Source of the DNA: Polyodon spathula
Lineage: Eukaryota; Chordata; Actinopteri; Acipenseriformes; Polyodontidae
Length of the DNA stretch: 64,000 nucleotides
Assembly: GCF_017654505.1 (NCBI RefSeq)
Contig: NC_054536.1
Coordinates: 93,088,859-93,152,858 of the forward strand
Direction of reading: 5' to 3'
Part shown: positions 63,522 through 64,000 of the stretch, piece by piece
Layout of the letters: each line of letters starts with the position of its first letter
Position numbering within the stretch: position 1 is the first letter of the stretch
Position numbers and translations under genes: made by a program
Notes under the pieces: generated by a model
Database searches by the model: none
The model's input: only the letters and a program-made list of their open reading frames with translations
What the model was told of the DNA's origin: nothing

Positions 63522-64000
63522 GTAAGTGCTTTGGCATTGCTTCCTAACACTGCTGCTAAAAAAAAGTGTCCTCTACCATAACCGTGGCTCACATCCAGCT
63601 ACTGGTCTGCTTCTCCCTAAAGACAAAACTGTCAGGGGAAGTTAGGCTTTGTTTCCTTGATCTCCAGTTTGGAAATTCCTTGCTGTCAAGAGAAAGTCCA
63701 GTCGTTTAACTCTACTCGGGTGTTTTCAATCTCTAGAGTTCTGACCTTGCTTTTGTCTCTGTTAGTTACAATAGGCAGCACCTTGAAAATGTATTCATTC
63801 TATACAGCTATGAATGAGTACTGTACTGTGCTGTACTATACAAATTAATAATGGACAGTTCTTAAAAATACTTTAAGGTTTACTTTCACATTTCACATTA
63901 GTCATTCCAGTTTAACCATTGATTTATTGTGCAACCCAGGAGGCATGTATTGGTGCAGTGTAAAAGGAGGTGCTACATTTCAGCCATGCCATGATTTTTG
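63522..64000. other. CTNNAL1 intron to the window edge
   Basis: Starts with a consensus donor GTAAGT; no further exon before the edge. Confidence 0.7.

Overview
The window reads as nuclear DNA of a ray-finned fish, probably a sturgeon or paddlefish type genome. It is AT-rich, has long introns, and carries many microsatellites, minisatellites and decayed vertebrate transposons. The fish call rests on the mix of Penelope-like, CR1 with an SGNH esterase, DIRS1-like, Tc1, hAT and piggyBac-type elements. The sturgeon leaning comes from my memory of the SINE family near 20 kb and 32 kb and is an inference. Nothing looks prokaryotic.

The only host gene I can identify is CTNNAL1 (alpha-catulin, vinculin/alpha-catenin family), on the + strand. 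Six consecutive internal coding exons lie at 25526-25715, 48483-48670, 53388-53507, 56899-56988, 57672-57842 and 63321-63521. All have canonical AG/GT borders and compatible phases. Together they give 960 nt, or 320 codons, without a stop. The first coding exon is not recognised and may lie left of the window or in an unrecognised stretch of 1-25525. The 3' part of the gene lies beyond the right edge. The 25526 and 48483 exons are separated by a 22.8 kb intron full of nested transposons.

Layout. 1-25525 is upstream or first-intron sequence. It has a 3'-UTR-like tail at the left edge, CR1 tails, a 56-bp palindrome, a hAT mini-element, a 52-bp satellite, a 1.45-kb DNA transposon with long inverted ends, a tRNA-derived SINE and a Penelope-like element with a GIY-YIG domain. 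The large intron (25716-48482) holds an 872-bp hAT-type element with target duplications, a 25-bp minisatellite, and an unusual 1.28-kb element built from GATATC palindromes. It also holds a BED/hAT transposase pseudogene hit by a SINE, a LINE fragment, two piggyBac-type mini-elements flanked by TTAA, a CR1 LINE inserted in a second hAT remnant, and a decayed DIRS1-like element. The shorter introns hold a 45-bp minisatellite, a 28-G tract, an inverted-repeat element, a MIR-like SINE, an L2-type fragment, a Tc1-like transposon and a 41-bp minisatellite.

The points most worth following up are a 54-bp in-frame tandem triplication that copies the 5' splice site of the fifth visible CTNNAL1 exon, and the GATATC-palindrome element with two related nested inverted-repeat pairs.
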